NCBI RefSeq assembly: GCF_041734735.1
Contig: NC_134882.1
Span: forward strand, 18,323,915-18,387,914
DNA from: Babylonia areolata
Lineage: Eukaryota > Mollusca > Gastropoda > Neogastropoda > Buccinidae
Direction: 5' to 3'
DNA length: 64,000 nucleotides
A model generated the notes under the pieces. It was not told where the DNA came from and did no database searches. It worked only from the letters and a program-made list of their open reading frames with translations. Below are positions 9,941 through 20,387 of the stretch, one piece after another. The translations under genes and the position numbers were made by a program. Numbering within the stretch: position 1 is the first letter of the stretch; each line of letters begins with the position of its first letter.

Positions 9941-10300
9941 TGTGGCGAAGAACAGTTGGTGTTATGTGTCTGATATGATTGGTTTTTGTAAGGAATGGTT
10001 GGTTATGTAGCTGAAGTTTAAAGTTCATACTCTGGGTAGTTTTATCTGGAAGAATTGGTTTTATACATGAAATAACAAAGCTGTTTCTTGATCCGTTTAT
10101 GGTCATTTTACCACTTCTCTGGTATGTACTAGTACCTTGTTTATTTATTGATTAATTTTCTTGAAGAATGATTTAAATAGTAAATTGTTTGTGGAACAGA
10201 TTGCTGTCAGTTTTGATTGTGTATCTTATGTACATTGTCTTTAGAACTGTCATCTGCTCGACTTGGTTTAATGTATGCATTGCGCTTTCTGTTTTTACAG

Positions 10301-10398
10301 CTCAGATAGCGTTCTGTGGAGAGCTGTTTGATTTGTGTGTGACCCTGCCATACACAGACTTCTTGCCTCCCACTTTCCCTATACAGATTGTCATCAAG
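10301..10398 (+). CDS. BLTP1: BLTP1 exon 12
   Basis: Acceptor TTTTTACAG, donor GTCAGT, phase 1 to 0. It encodes TQIAFCGELFDLCVTLPYTD and FLPPTFPIQIVIK (window residues about 528-560). Human has CGETLNIDFSLPFTDFVPAT. Confidence 0.93.
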
Positions 10399-10839
10399 GT
10401 CAGTGGCAGTGAATGTGATGCTTGATGTTTGAGGTGAACATAATATTATTCTTGTTCAGGCAATACTGATATTGGCATCTTCTGTAATGTCTTTAGACTG
10501 ACTTGAAATACTTTCCATAGATGTTTGAAAAACATTGTGCCTGTCAGATATAATGAAAACTGAGCTTTCCTGCAAAACAGCAGTTTTATTGAGACAGTAT
10601 GTTTGTTTTAGTTCACCAGCTTTGTGAATGGAGTATGAAGTAACTAATTGAATGAGATACAAATAATAAAATACAATATGTGTACACAACATGAACTTAC
10701 AATGATCAACTTTGCAGTAACTGACCTGGCAGATGGGCCAACACCAGAACAAATATATGTAGATTCCATGTAGCTTAGGTTTATTATAAATTTGCATGGT
10801 ATTGAATTATGTGTTTTGTTTTTGAATACAGTTTCCATG

Positions 10840-11198
10840 AGGGTCTGGGTTCAAATCCCGGTCTCACCCTTTCTCCTGTGTTTTACCAGAAAGTCAAACT
10901 GAATGTCTGTTCATTCGAATGAGATGATGAACCAAGGTCCTTTATGCAGCACAGACTTGGCACATTAAAAAAGAACCCATGGCAATATAAGTGTTGTCCT
11001 TTGGCAAATTTCTGAAGAAGTAATCAGAAAGTAGAAGAAATCACTCTGATATATAGACACGTATATGTACACACACAAGGCCTGACTAGCACAATGGGTT
11101 ATGCTGCTGGTCAGGCATCTGCTTAGCAGATGTGGTGTAGAGCAGATGGATTGGTCTGAAAACAGTGACAAGTCCTTGAGACACTAAAACTGAAACCA
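10840..11198 (+). mobile_element. Composite SINE: family B-like body plus tail module
   Basis: B-box GGGTTCAAATCCC at about 10848 is followed by a body (GAATGAGATGATGAACCAAGGTCC, AAAAGAACCCATGGCAA) and then the tail module CAAGGCCTGACTAGC at 11079 to TGAAACC at 11198. It has the same arrangement as 54445-54828. It ends only about 12 bp before the exon 13 acceptor and may supply part of its pyrimidine tract. Confidence 0.75.
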
Positions 11199-11210
11199 TT
11201 TTTTTTCTAG

Positions 11211-11377
11211 GGCGAAACTGTGGACTGTCGTCTGTACCTTCCTGAAAACAACACCCTTCGTCATGTGATCGTCGCCATCTCTAATAACATGAAGATCGTT
11301 GACCGTGATGGAAACGAGATGGACAAACCCTTTGGTTACAACAACGACAAACAGTGGAGGAACCTGACACAGCGCAG
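11211..11377 (+). CDS. BLTP1: BLTP1 exon 13
   Basis: Acceptor TTTTTTCTAG, donor GTGGGT, phase 0 to 2. It encodes GETVDCRLYLPENNTLRHVI and NNDKQWRNLTQR (window residues about 561-616). Human has GEDVDLHLFLPDCHP and KPKWRNVTQEKSGW. Confidence 0.94.
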
Positions 11378-11423
11378 GTGGGTCATCCATTTATTCATTA
11401 GGTTTATAAAAAATGTTTTTTTA

Positions 11424-11725
11424 GGATAGTCATGTCCGACTGTGACCATCAGAACAGCAGAGGAGGCAACTTCTGTCCTGACTATCTGGGCTAGAATTTG
11501 ATTATGGTGGAGAGTATCTTGCCCAAGTTGCATCCCCACTCTCTCAGCTAAGAGCGTTTTTGGGCAGTCGGCGTTGGGCTGGTTCCCAAAGGCCAGCTAG
11601 CCCCCAAGGCTACAGCACTAAGACTAAGCGTAAGACCAAGCATAAATGATTTCCCGTTGCATTGGAGAAACCATTGACAATACAGCTTTCACTTTGCTGT
11701 TGGCTCAGCTGTAAACTTGTGTCAA
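11424..11725 (+). repeat. Dispersed repeat family D, + copy
   Basis: GTCATGTCCGACTGTGACCA, CAGCAGAGGAGGCAACT and AGGCCAGCTAGCCC blocks recur at 50128-50490 on + and, inverted, at 11779-11908 and 12920-13063. The first two copies here face each other. It has no coding potential and I recall it only as a snail repeat. Confidence 0.75.
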
Positions 11726-11778
11726 TCTGTGGTATTAGCTGAGTATTTGGCTGTTCGGTAATTCACTTTGTAAAGCCC

Positions 11779-11908
11779 TCTCTGCTGAGAGAGTGGGAAT
11801 GTAACTTTGGCAAGACATTTCTCACGATAATCAAAATCTAGCCCAGATAGTTGGGACAGCAGTTGCCTCCTCTACGGTCCTGATGGTCATAGTTGGACAT
11901 GACTGATT
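11779..11908 (-). repeat. Dispersed repeat family D, inverted partial copy
   Basis: The reverse complement of the 5' part of the repeat at 11424-11550 (shared blocks include AGTCATGTCC and GCAACTGCTGTCC). Together they form an imperfect inverted repeat with arms of about 125 bp. Confidence 0.75.
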
Positions 11909-12494
11909 ATTGTGGATACATAAAGTATTTTTTGTTGGACTTAAAAAACAGCTATAAAGTCAAAAGATGTGTGCATTCGCTGGAATTGTTTGTTATTCAT
12001 TGTATATATCTGAAAATGTACTCATACATGATACAGATGGAAAATCATAGCTTGTAAAAAATGCACAGCAATTTTACAAGATCCATGATTATACTTTTGT
12101 GCCATAAGCGGGGATAGTTATGTGTTTGTCATGCGTCATGCTTTGTAGTCAATATTGTGTGTCGTTTTAATTATTTTATTGTATATAGAGATACTTGTTT
12201 AAAATGTCAACCCCATACTGGTTGATAAAGACAATGCACATCACTTGTTATGAAATTACACTTGCTTTCCTTGTACACAAACCTCAGTGGATGTGTTTTC
12301 ACTTGGACCAATAGAAAAAAACCCTAAAAACATATGTGTGCACATGCGCTCATGACTGAAGCCTGACTGAATGACTCGGGAAATGAATGATGAGCGCCTA
12401 AAAGCAGCTGTCTAGTTAGGCCTACCCAGGTAGGCAGCCTGTTGTGCAACTAACTAAATTTTATTGTAAAGTGCTCAGAGCTAGGTCTGTAACT

Positions 12495-12742
12495 GAAGAT
12501 AAGCGGTCTGTTTAACTATCTCCATACGAACGGCGAAAGAGACGACGTTAACAGCGTTTCTACCCAATTACCACCATCAAAATATTACAAGCGGAAGGCT
12601 CTTACACTGAAGAGGTGAATGTTGACAAAGAATACCACAATTCTGACGACGGAAGCTAAAGGTTGGATCATTGAGACACCCACTGAACATCCGAGGGGTC
12701 TGTGTAGAGAAGAAGAGAGGACTGGCCGTACTGAGTGAGTTA
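12495..12742 (+). repeat. Unclassified dispersed-type repeat
   Basis: A non-coding block bounded by TTTAACTATCTCCATACGAA and GGCCGTACTGAGTGAGTTAA. I recall this as a common snail repeat (memory only). It has GC-richer composition than its AT-rich flanks and is followed by an AT-rich (GATAAT)-like tract to 12850. Confidence 0.45.
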
Positions 12743-12919
12743 AGTATCAATAATGATTATGATAATGATAATTATAATAAATATTATAATGATATCAATT
12801 ATACTAATAATAACGATGGTAATGATGATAATAATGATTATTTCTGTTTGATAACTATAGTGCACAGCACTTATCGTGAACTCACACAAGTTTACTTTCC
12901 TTGTTCTCAAGCCTTATAT

Positions 12920-13063
12920 TAGATGGACCCACTGAGACAGTAGGGAATGTACTTGGGGGCAAGACACTCTCTGCCATTCAAATTCTAACCCAGATAATCA
13001 GGACAGCAGTTGCCTTCCTCTGCTGTTTCTGATGGCCATAGTGGGACATGATTCGCTCAGGGT
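12920..13063 (-). repeat. Dispersed repeat family D, inverted partial copy
   Basis: Matches the 5' part of family D in reverse orientation (GATAATCAGGACAGCAGTTG and GGCCATAGTGGGACATGATT). Confidence 0.7.
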
Positions 13064-13131
13064 TAAATGCTGTCAGAAGAGGGTGCTCGCATGCACAGGG
13101 GAGGTAACCTATCGGGGGAAGGTAACTTTTC

Positions 13132-13560
13132 GCACCAACTTTGATTTTTGTATTTGTATTTGTATTTGTATTTCTTTTTATCACAACAGATTTCTCTGTG
13201 TGAAATTTGGGCTGCTCTCCCCAGAGAGAGCGTGTCGCTATACTACAGCGCCACCCATTTTTTTTGTATTTTTTCCTGCATGCAGTTTTTTTTGTTTTTC
13301 CTTTCGATGTGGATTTTTCTACAGAATTTTGCCAGGAACAACCCTTTTGTTGCCGTGGGTTCTTTTACGTGCGCTAAGTGCATGCTGCACATGGGACCTC
13401 GGTTTATCGTCTCATCCGAATGACTAGCATCCAGACCACCATTTAAGGTCTAGTGGAGGAGGAGAAAATATCGGCGGCTGAACCGTGATTCGAACCAGCG
13501 CGCTCAGATTCTCTCGCTTCCTAGGCGGACGCGTTACCTCTAGGCCATCACTCCACAGGG
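13132..13560 (-). mobile_element. tRNA-headed SINE, family B, full-length, reverse
   Basis: Read on the minus strand from 13556: tRNA-like head with A-box TGGCCTAGAGGTAACGCG and B-box GGTTCGAATC. Then a body with ATTCGGATGAGACGATAAAC, AAAAGAACCCACGGCAAC and CACACAGAGAAATCTGTTG, ending in a (TACAAA)n tail. 3' fragments on + lie at 28255-28425 and 49662-49860. Confidence 0.85.
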
Positions 13561-13708
13561 GTATAAGTTTGTAAAGGACAGGGAATCAGACCCCTGCCAG
13601 AGTTTGCAACACTGGGTCACAGTAGAGTATGTTAGATTAAACCTAATTTTATTTTTAGGAACAAAACTTCCTTTTAATGCCCCACTGAAAACATGGTGTG
13701 TGTGACAG

Positions 13709-14021
13709 TGCGGGTTGGGTGGACTGCTGGCACACCTCATACGTGTCGCTGACGGTGACCTACATCTACCACCCCATGCCCCTGCTCCAGTCGCTGCACG
13801 ACCACCACCTCATGCTGGACGGGGTCACCACCCCGGAGCTGGAAGAGTCCATTCTGTCCCCCCTGCGCCCCGACGTCCCTGGCACCTCCAAGGCCGAGGT
13901 CACGGCTGAGAACTTTGACCCCAATGCCTGGGAGTCTGATCGTATCAGCGTGGAGCTGGAGGTGGCACCCTCTGTGCTCGCTCTGTATGGGTCTCTGCTG
14001 AGGAACCTGATTCATGTCAAG
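13709..14021 (+). CDS. BLTP1: BLTP1 exon 14
   Basis: Acceptor GTGTGACAG, donor GTAAGC, phase 2 to 0. It encodes AGWVDCWHTSYVSLTVTYIY, a Pro/Leu-rich variable stretch and LYGSLLRNLIHVK (window residues about 617-720). Human has SGWVECWTVPSVMLTIDYTW and LYGPLLNAFLCIK. The acceptor has a weak pyrimidine tract (GTGTGTGTGACAG). Confidence 0.92.
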
Positions 14022-14080
14022 GTAAGCGGACGTCAGGGCTGGGTTTTTTGTGACTGCGCTCGGTCAGTTTTCAGTTTTAG

Positions 14081-14328
14081 TTAACCCCTTGACTGCTTCT
14101 GAAGAGTACTGCTCGTCAGTGATACTGCTCATTGGTTATATAAGACTGAGGTTATAGGTCAGGTTGTCAGCCACCATTCTGTATTTGGACGTCTTCATCT
14201 TGGGACTGTATTAATTTTATTCAGCAAAATCAATTGCTCCGATGGTATCGACACAAAATGCAGTAAATGCTTCTCAAACTCTTGCCACATTGATCTTATT
14301 TTATTGGGTTCAGCAGTCAAGAAGTTAA
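14081..14328 (+). mobile_element. TTAA-flanked piggyBac-like MITE, copy B
   Basis: TTAA at 14081-14084 and 14325-14328 flank a 240-bp element starting CCCCTTGACTGCT and ending CAGCAGTCAAGAAG, with internal similarity to copies A and C (TTATATAAGACTGAGGTTAT, TTGGACGTCTTC). The right inverted repeat has drifted. Confidence 0.85.
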
Positions 14329-15569
14329 GGATGTGTTATGATATGCAGACTGGTCCTCATGTACCTCTCCACATCTCATTAAAAAAAAAAAAAGAAGAAG
14401 AAAAACAAAAAACAAGAAAGCCAGTGCTGGTCACACATTGTGAGCCTGTTGAATGCTACATGTTTGTGAGTGTTTTTTTTAATTTGTGATATGTATATAG
14501 ACTGGTTTAATTTGACTTCTAGGCCCAGGGTTTGTAGTCTGCAGGGAATTCTTATCTAGATAAAGTGGTGGTGATATGTTTATGCTAAACAGACATGTGC
14601 TGTGTTTGTGTGTGTCTTAGATGAAATAAAAAAAAACCCATTTCAAGTGCATGTCAAGACCGGTAGAGTTATGTATCTGTATCTTTCTTTCACTTTGTGA
14701 CCTATTCATATTAAAGATATGAGTCTTCCTGATCTGCTTTCATTATAAAGAAGTTAACAGAATCATGTGATGTGACTTGAATAGCCTTGAATATATGTCA
14801 AGAAAATTTGAATCGGTTGAAGCAAATGTTAGAAGTTATCACCTATTACAGCAAGAAAGCTTCCTCAGTTTGTTTGAGTACTTGTCTGTAAGTATTAAGA
14901 AACTTACTTCAGCAAACTTCTTTGTTACATGTATGTTGCGGACAGAATTTATTTTGTCAAGTTATGCATGTGTGGCTCAGCCACATATTGAAAGACTAGG
15001 TTGAATGAACCATATATTGAAAAACCTTGGTCAATGGAATCTTCTTCGCTGTTATATTCTTCATATTATCTGAAAAGCTCTAGTGACATAGTGGGTACTA
15101 ATCAGAATAAAATGATGCAAAACAGATAAAATGGAACAGAAAGGAAAAACAGAATTGAAACAACAAAAACTAATAAGAGACTTGCGGCACTTTGGCACTT
15201 TGTCATTAGCTTAAAATACCTGTGACAGGGGGGTAATATGCCTTTTTTCAGTCGTTCTTCTCCAAGGTTTGGACAGTACACAGAAAACAAAGTACATATA
15301 AATCATATAATAAATATTTACGCATGTGACAATGACACACATATCAGTAAGAGAGAGAGAGAGAGTTTCTTTTTCTTGTATGTGTTCATGTGCTCTTGTA
15401 TGCCATTATGCTTTATTGTTTAAGTATTCTTTCATGGGAGGTGCCGAGAGCCCACCATATGAAGAGTTTGTACCATATATTCTTATTATTGTTATCATCA
15501 GTTGCTTTCATTTGTCAGTACTCAGTTACTCATGACAGCATGAAGTGTGGTGCCCCTTCCTTCCCCCAG
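14329..15569 (+). other. Rest of intron 14, nothing further recognised
   Basis: AT-rich sequence with short A-tracts (14383-14412) and a GA tract (15351-15366). I see no coding block or repeat with a second copy in the window. Confidence 0.6.
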
Positions 15570-15767
15570 GAGGACTATTTCGGCGAGGACCAGCGCGTGA
15601 GCGACATCGCTGACAACGTGACTAGTCTGGAGGACATGGAGGGTTTTGTCCACATCAACAGCCCAGGGGAGACCACTGAGTGTGACCTGTTTGACCCCCG
15701 CCTCTACAGGCCCTTTGCTGTCACCGTGTCTGTCACCCTTCATGATATACAGGCTCACCTGGTCAAG
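15570..15767 (+). CDS. BLTP1: BLTP1 exon 15
   Basis: Acceptor TCCCCCAG, donor GTTGGT, phase 0 to 0. It encodes EDYFGEDQRVSDI, an acidic Ser/Thr linker and YRPFAVTVSVTLHDIQAHLV (window residues about 721-786). Human has ENYFGEDDMYMDF and LRPWDITVLVNLYKVHGRL. Confidence 0.94.
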
Positions 15768-15799
15768 GTTGGTGCATGGGGGAAGACAGAGGGAGAAAA

Positions 15800-15965
15800 G
15801 GGACAGAGAGAGAGAGAGAGAGAGAGAGAGATCAAAAGTGTGTGTGTGTGTGTGTGTGTTAGAGAGAGAGATACAGACAGACAGAGAAAGAGCAAGAGTG
15901 TGAGTGAGAGAGAGAGCGTGCATGTGAGAGAGAGGGAGTGCATATGTGTGTGTGTGTGTGTGTGT

Positions 15966-16015
<50 letters not shown>
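15800..16015 (+). repeat. (GA)n and (GT)n microsatellite cluster
   Basis: Alternating GA- and GT-dinucleotide runs, the longest GT run at about 15943-16014. It starts about 35 bp after the exon 15 donor. Confidence 0.95.
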
Positions 16016-16016
<1 letters not shown>

Positions 16017-16169
16017 CATGGGAAGGGGTATTATAACACTTGAATAGATCACACAATATTATCATGTTCATGGACCTGACATTAATTCTACTCAATTAGG
16101 TCTGAGTATATGATTTCTCCGTTTGATTGCATGGAAAATAAATTTGGATACTTGACAATTTCTCTGCTT

Positions 16170-16659
16170 GTTGTTTGATCGAAGAAGTGTACAGAGAGAC
16201 ATATTTAAACAGTCTTTAAACAGTCTTGAAGAAATTTTGTCCGTGAATCAGTATATACAGAACAAACAAACAACAAATGGTATTCATCTTCTGGATCACC
16301 TTGGCAAACAGGACAATGCTGTAAAACATCATTTTAGTGTACCTATTAGAATTGGGTCCTGCCTTTCTTTGCTGAGCCCTGAGAGAATTGATTCAAACCT
16401 ACACACCCTGTCAACAACTCAGATCATCTTCCGATTCATGGCAGCTACTTGCTTCCCGTGTTAAAACCTGATCCTTCGGTGATTCTTCCTTTTCTTATTC
16501 AGCTACATATGTCTGGAACAGTTTACCTCACGGTCTTTGCCACTCTCCTTCATTTCAATCTTTCAAAACTGGTCTGAAAACACATCTTTTTGAAAATGCC
16601 TATCCATAGACCTTCCATACCTTTTCAGTTATAAGCCATGCAAACTCTCTCTCTCTTTC

Positions 16660-16695
<36 letters not shown>

Positions 16696-16887
16696 TATGT
16701 AATATGCGTAGTCTCTGAATCGGTTTTATATTATTGTGCACTAAATCATTATTTTTCTTCTTCTTTCTTTTGTGAGTTATCGCGTGCGTGTATGTGTGTG
16801 TTTAATGTTTGTTGTGAAGCGCTTTGGGCGCTCTTTAAGGGAGGAAGACGCTCAACAAATGTCCATTATTATTATTATTATTATTAG
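16170..16887 (+). mobile_element. LINE 3'-end remnant (CR1/L2-like)
   Basis: Around 16505-16600 the decayed reading gives VWNSLPHGL and SFKTGLKTHLFENA-like residues, typical of the C-terminal end of CR1/L2-group LINE ORF2. It is followed by a 3' UTR with GTGAAGCGCTTTGGGCGCTC and an (ATT)n tail at 16866-16887. Interrupted by a GT microsatellite at 16663-16692; heavily mutated. The 5' limit is uncertain. Confidence 0.6.
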
Positions 16888-16968
16888 ACGCATTGGATAT
16901 GAATTCATGGCTATGACCATAAAAGGCTGTGGGACCTTTAACCTGAATGTTTTAACTGTTGTTATCAG

Positions 16969-17106
16969 AACTGCAACAAGGATGACCCACCCTGCCCTTG
17001 TGTGCACGTGGAGCGGCTGTGTTTTGAGATGGACAAGAAGTACACCAACACCAAGCTGCAGCTGCTACTTTCTCCCTGTGTCCTCATCGCCAGGGACCTC
17101 CTGCAG
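16969..17106 (+). CDS. BLTP1: BLTP1 exon 16
   Basis: Acceptor GTTATCAG, donor GTAAAG, phase 0 to 0. It encodes a Cys-rich start (NCNKDDPPCPC), then VERLCFEMDKKYTNTKLQL and LLSPCVLIARD (window residues about 787-832). Human has LERLCFEMKKGFRETMLQLI. The CNKDDPPCPC segment has no clear human counterpart. Confidence 0.93.
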
Positions 17107-17220
17107 GTAAAGCCACTTTCTACAGCTTAGGTAACTCATTGACTGGGCAGTGATTGTGGGTGGTTTCTTTTGGTTTTGTTTTTTTGGGGAGTTCAGCGTT
17201 TAGCTTAGCTGTGACATGTT

Positions 17221-17282
17221 TATTACAGGGAGGTGTCAAAACGTGCAGACTTCTGATCCATTTATGCTACACCACATCTGCT

Positions 17283-17284
<2 letters not shown>
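17221..17284 (-). repeat. Tail-module (family C) fragment, reverse
   Basis: The reverse complement reads CAGATGTGGTGTAGCATAAA, then GGATCAGAAGTC, then ACACCTCCC, the same module as 17549-17676. Confidence 0.65.
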
Positions 17285-17315
<31 letters not shown>

Positions 17316-17472
17316 AATCAACACTAAAACCCCCTTAAAAAAGTTTGGTGAAATGAAATCATTTGGTATGAGTTTGAAGTACAATTACTACTTTTTTTGT
17401 GTACTTTTAAAGTGAATCAATGATAGATAAGCTTACACAAATAAATAAATAAATAATAAATAATAACTATAA

Positions 17473-17516
<44 letters not shown>

Positions 17517-17545
17517 CAAATAGCAGCTTTTTTTTTTTTTTTTTT
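17285..17545 (+). repeat. Poly-A / poly-T tracts
   Basis: A-runs at 17287-17314 and 17477-17515 and a T-run at 17528-17545, with an AT-rich spacer containing AATA repeats. Confidence 0.9.
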
Positions 17546-17548
17546 CCT

Positions 17549-17676
17549 CAAGGCCTGACTAAGCGTGTTGGGTTACGCTGCTGGTCAGGCATCTGCTTGG
17601 CAGATATGGTGTAGCGTATATGGATTTGTCCGAACGCAGTGACGCCTCCTTGAGCTACTGAAACTGAAACTGAAAC
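17549..17676 (+). repeat. Tail module (family C), best copy
   Basis: A stand-alone copy of a conserved module of about 125 bp: CAAGGCCTGACTAAGCG, then GGGTTACGCTGCTGGTCAGG, CATCTGCTTGGCAGAT, GTATATGGATTTGTCCGAAC and GCAGTGACGCCTCCTTGAGC, ending in repeated TGAAACTGAAACTG. It includes a short palindrome, ATCTGCTTGGCAGAT. About ten copies are found in this window on both strands. Confidence 0.8.
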
Positions 17677-17682
17677 TGTGTA

Positions 17683-17841
17683 CTTTTAAATCGTGTCATT
17701 GATTTTGCTGAACAAAAGTAATGCAGTCCTAAGAGGGAGAAGTCCATATACAAATTGGCGACTGACATCCTTACCTGTAAGGTCTGTCTTACCTCAGTGA
17801 GGTGACAGCACTTCACTGGCAAGCATGCTCGTTAAGGGGTA
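17683..17841 (-). mobile_element. TTAA-flanked piggyBac-like MITE, copy D (partial, reverse)
   Basis: The reverse complement aligns with copy C (51404 onward): CAGTGAAG, GTCACCTCACT, AAGGATGTCAGTC and TTCCTCTT-like blocks, starting at TTACCCCTTAACGAGC. One end is missing. Confidence 0.6.
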
Positions 17842-18082
17842 AATGCTTCAAGTGTTGTTTTCATACAAAATCTATCACTGTTGTTTATATTGCTTTTGTT
17901 ACTTATTTCCCAAGACACATTGCTGTTAGTTGTAACATATTCTGTCATGTTAAGTTCTTGTGTTGGTGTCATGTATTGAACAGGAATTGTTTTCTATCTG
18001 TGTGTCCCAGATGTTTTCTTTTTATGCATTAAATCTTTCTTGACTTGTTGACCAGCAAAGAAAACAGAAAATGAGTTAAGAA

Positions 18083-18205
18083 CCCCAGAAAACAGATTAT
18101 GGCTGCCTACAGGGTGGGGTAAGAAAAACGGTCATACACGTAAAAGCCCACTCGTGTACATATGAGTGAATGTGGAAGTTGCAGCCGACGAATGAAGAAG
18201 AACAG
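18083..18205 (+). mobile_element. SINE family A, 3' fragment
   Basis: TATGGCTGCCTACAGGGTGG, then GGTCATACACGTAAAAGCCC, then GTGAATGTGGAAGTTGCAGC, ending in GAAGAAGAA: the last 120 bp or so of family A. Confidence 0.8.
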
Positions 18206-18516
18206 GAGTTAAGAAGATACATGGAAATAAAATGCTGTAAGTCAGTGTAACTTATCTTGAAGTTAAACACACCAAATGCAACGAGAGTGTTTGTAAAGAT
18301 GGTAGCATATGGTAAGATGACTGAATACATAAGTCAACTGCTCAGCCTTGCATGGTACAAGAATATAGTCACATTCAGCTATCAGTACTGTGATTGTGGT
18401 TGCTGTTCAATACAAAACGTACTATAGCTGCTAAATATGTACTCATTTGTTTATTTTGTTTAATTATTTCATTTAATTTGTTATTAATGTTTTACACAAA
18501 CCTAGCATAGGCTCTC

Positions 18517-18656
18517 AAGGCCTGAACCAGCGCATTGGTTTCATGTGCAGGTCAGGCATCTGCTTCAGTAAAAAAACAACAACAAAAAAAACAGATGTGG
18601 TGTATAGCACATATGGATCAGTCTGCATGCCTTGACACTTGAAGCTGAAACTTAAA
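18517..18656 (+). repeat. Tail module (family C) with A-rich insertion
   Basis: CAAGGCCTGAACCAGCG to TTGAAGCTGAAACTT, with an A-rich insertion of about 25 bp near 18568-18592 splitting the palindrome. Confidence 0.7.
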
Positions 18657-18746
18657 AACTATGGCTGCTTCCTTTATTTCAAAGTTCCAACACAGAGAAA
18701 AAAGCCATTGCTGTTTTATTTTCTATTTTTACTGTTTTTTCTGCAG

Positions 18747-18923
18747 AGGGAGGGGGACCAGGAACACCTGAGGGATGGCCACCTGGCATTGTCAGGCCTA
18801 CAGGTGCGCGGTCACGCCATGTTCTCCCATGAGGGTCTCCCCCTGGACAGCGAAACTCTGGAGTATGCCTGGCTGATCGAGGCAGTCATTGGCACAGTCT
18901 CTGGGAAGCTGACCACCCCACAG
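18747..18923 (+). CDS. BLTP1: BLTP1 exon 17
   Basis: Acceptor TTTTCTGCAG, donor GTAAGA, phase 0 to 0. It encodes LRDGHLALSGLQVRGHAMFS, HEGLPLDSETLEYAWLIE and GKLTTPQ (window residues about 833-891). Human has LREGHINLSGLQLRAHAMFS and AEGLPLGSDSLEYAWLID, one of the most conserved stretches. Confidence 0.96.
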
Positions 18924-19452
18924 GTAAGAAAACGTCAGGCAAGGTAAGACTTTTTTTCTTCACAAGCCCCCCCTTGGGGCATTGAAACATTACACACATA
19001 CATCATTTACTCGCATCATACAAACAAAAAGAGTGGTGTCAAAAACTAAACACACACAGAAAAGGCCCACTCAGGCAAACAAGGGTCAATGTTTGTTTTC
19101 TGTTCTTTGGGTGGGAGTGTGGGGGAAGGGTGGGGGTGGGAAGGTTCAGCTATACAAAAGGCTAGATTGTTGCTTTTGATTTTACATCTGCTGTTAAAAT
19201 ACAGGAAAAACTACAGTACAGTTAAGGAAAAAGTTGCTTTTATTCAGTGAAATTTACATTGGGTGTTAAAGTTGTGGGAAAATGAGCATCAAACAGACCA
19301 ACTGTTGTGTTTTTTTCTTTTTGTGTCCACAACACAGGTCTTCTGGTTTGACATAGAACAGACATGAAAGGAGGAAGGGGAATGCAGAAGGGACTCCAAA
19401 AAACAAACTGATGGAAAACTCTGGTGAAAGTATTTCAGTTTGCAGACCAGGG

Positions 19453-19590
19453 CCAGGTTGCATGGGGTGGTCTTTACAGCGCTAAGTTTGCTGAGACTGA
19501 GTTAAGAATGTTCCTAAGTATCCAGAATTCACCGTGGAGATAGGAACGTCCTTAACAAATAGTGCGGCTAAGTTTGGTCATGCAACCCAC
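19453..19590 (+). mobile_element. Palindromic MITE-like element, family F, copy 1
   Basis: About 135 bp with inverted ends (AGGTTGCATGG at 19454, CATGCAACCCA at 19579) and internal AGCGCTAAGTTTGC and GCGGCTAAGTTTGG. The second copy at 25614-25750 is inverted relative to this one. Confidence 0.7.
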
Positions 19591-19656
19591 CCATGGTTTG
19601 CACAGGTACATAACCTTGATGCTACTGATGCAGAGAGCGTTTTTTTCCCACAAAAG

Positions 19657-19917
19657 GTGCAGAACATAGCGGAGTTCATCCAGACATTCATCATGCTGGT
19701 GGACAACCCAGAGAATCAGCTGATCCGGCCGTCCCCCTATGTGCCGTGCCAGCACATGGTGCCCCAGCACCAGTGCCGCATGCTGCTGCGACCCGACCTG
19801 CCCTCCCTCCCCTTCCCCTGCCCCTCCTCTGAGGACATCAAGTACCAGATGGTGCGCCTGTCTTTGGACTCCTTGAACCTCTTCATGGTGGAGTCAGGGT
19901 CCGCCCTCAACTTGAGT
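19657..19917 (+). CDS. BLTP1: BLTP1 exon 18
   Basis: Acceptor TTTCCCACAAAAG, donor GTGAGT, phase 0 to 0. It encodes VQNIAEFIQTFIML, CQHMVPQHQCR and FPCPSSEDIKYQMVRLSLDS (window residues about 892-978). Human has LACLLEWGQTFVF and GPCPTSDDLKYTMIRLAVDG. GTG CAG gives a second possible AG six bases later; spacing to the human QTF motif favours the first. Confidence 0.92.
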
Positions 19918-20200
19918 GTGAGTATGTTTGTTGTGTGTGAGAGCGTGTGTTTGTGTATGTGTTTGTGTGTTGTGTGTGAGTGGTTTTTTGCTTTTTGTAT
20001 TTTTTGGTGTATATGTGTGTTTGTGTTTGTTGTTGGTTTTTGGCGTGTGTGTGTGTGTGTGTGTGTGTGTTTGTGTTTGTGTGTGTCTCCCCTCAATTTG
20101 AGTGTGGGTTTGTCATGTGGGAGAGAGCATTTGTGTGTGTGTGTTTGTGTACCCGTGTGTTCCATGTGTGATGTGTTGTGTGCATATGTTTGTGTGCAAT
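19918..20200 (+). repeat. GT-rich low-complexity region
   Basis: Imperfect GT repeats from the exon 18 donor onward, densest at 20046-20072. It causes long spurious open frames on both strands. Confidence 0.9.
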
Positions 20201-20387
20201 GAAATTAAAAGTGAATAGTTTGAACATCAGTTTAACTGAGCGTATATAAAAACATATTGTTTTCTTTTCTTCATCCCTTGCTGCTTTTTTTTAAAGAGAG
20301 ACGGTACTTTCAACATAGGTTTGATTGAATTAATTCAAAGTGAGTAGAGATGATCATCTTATAGTCGGTTTAATTTGTCCATTTTAG

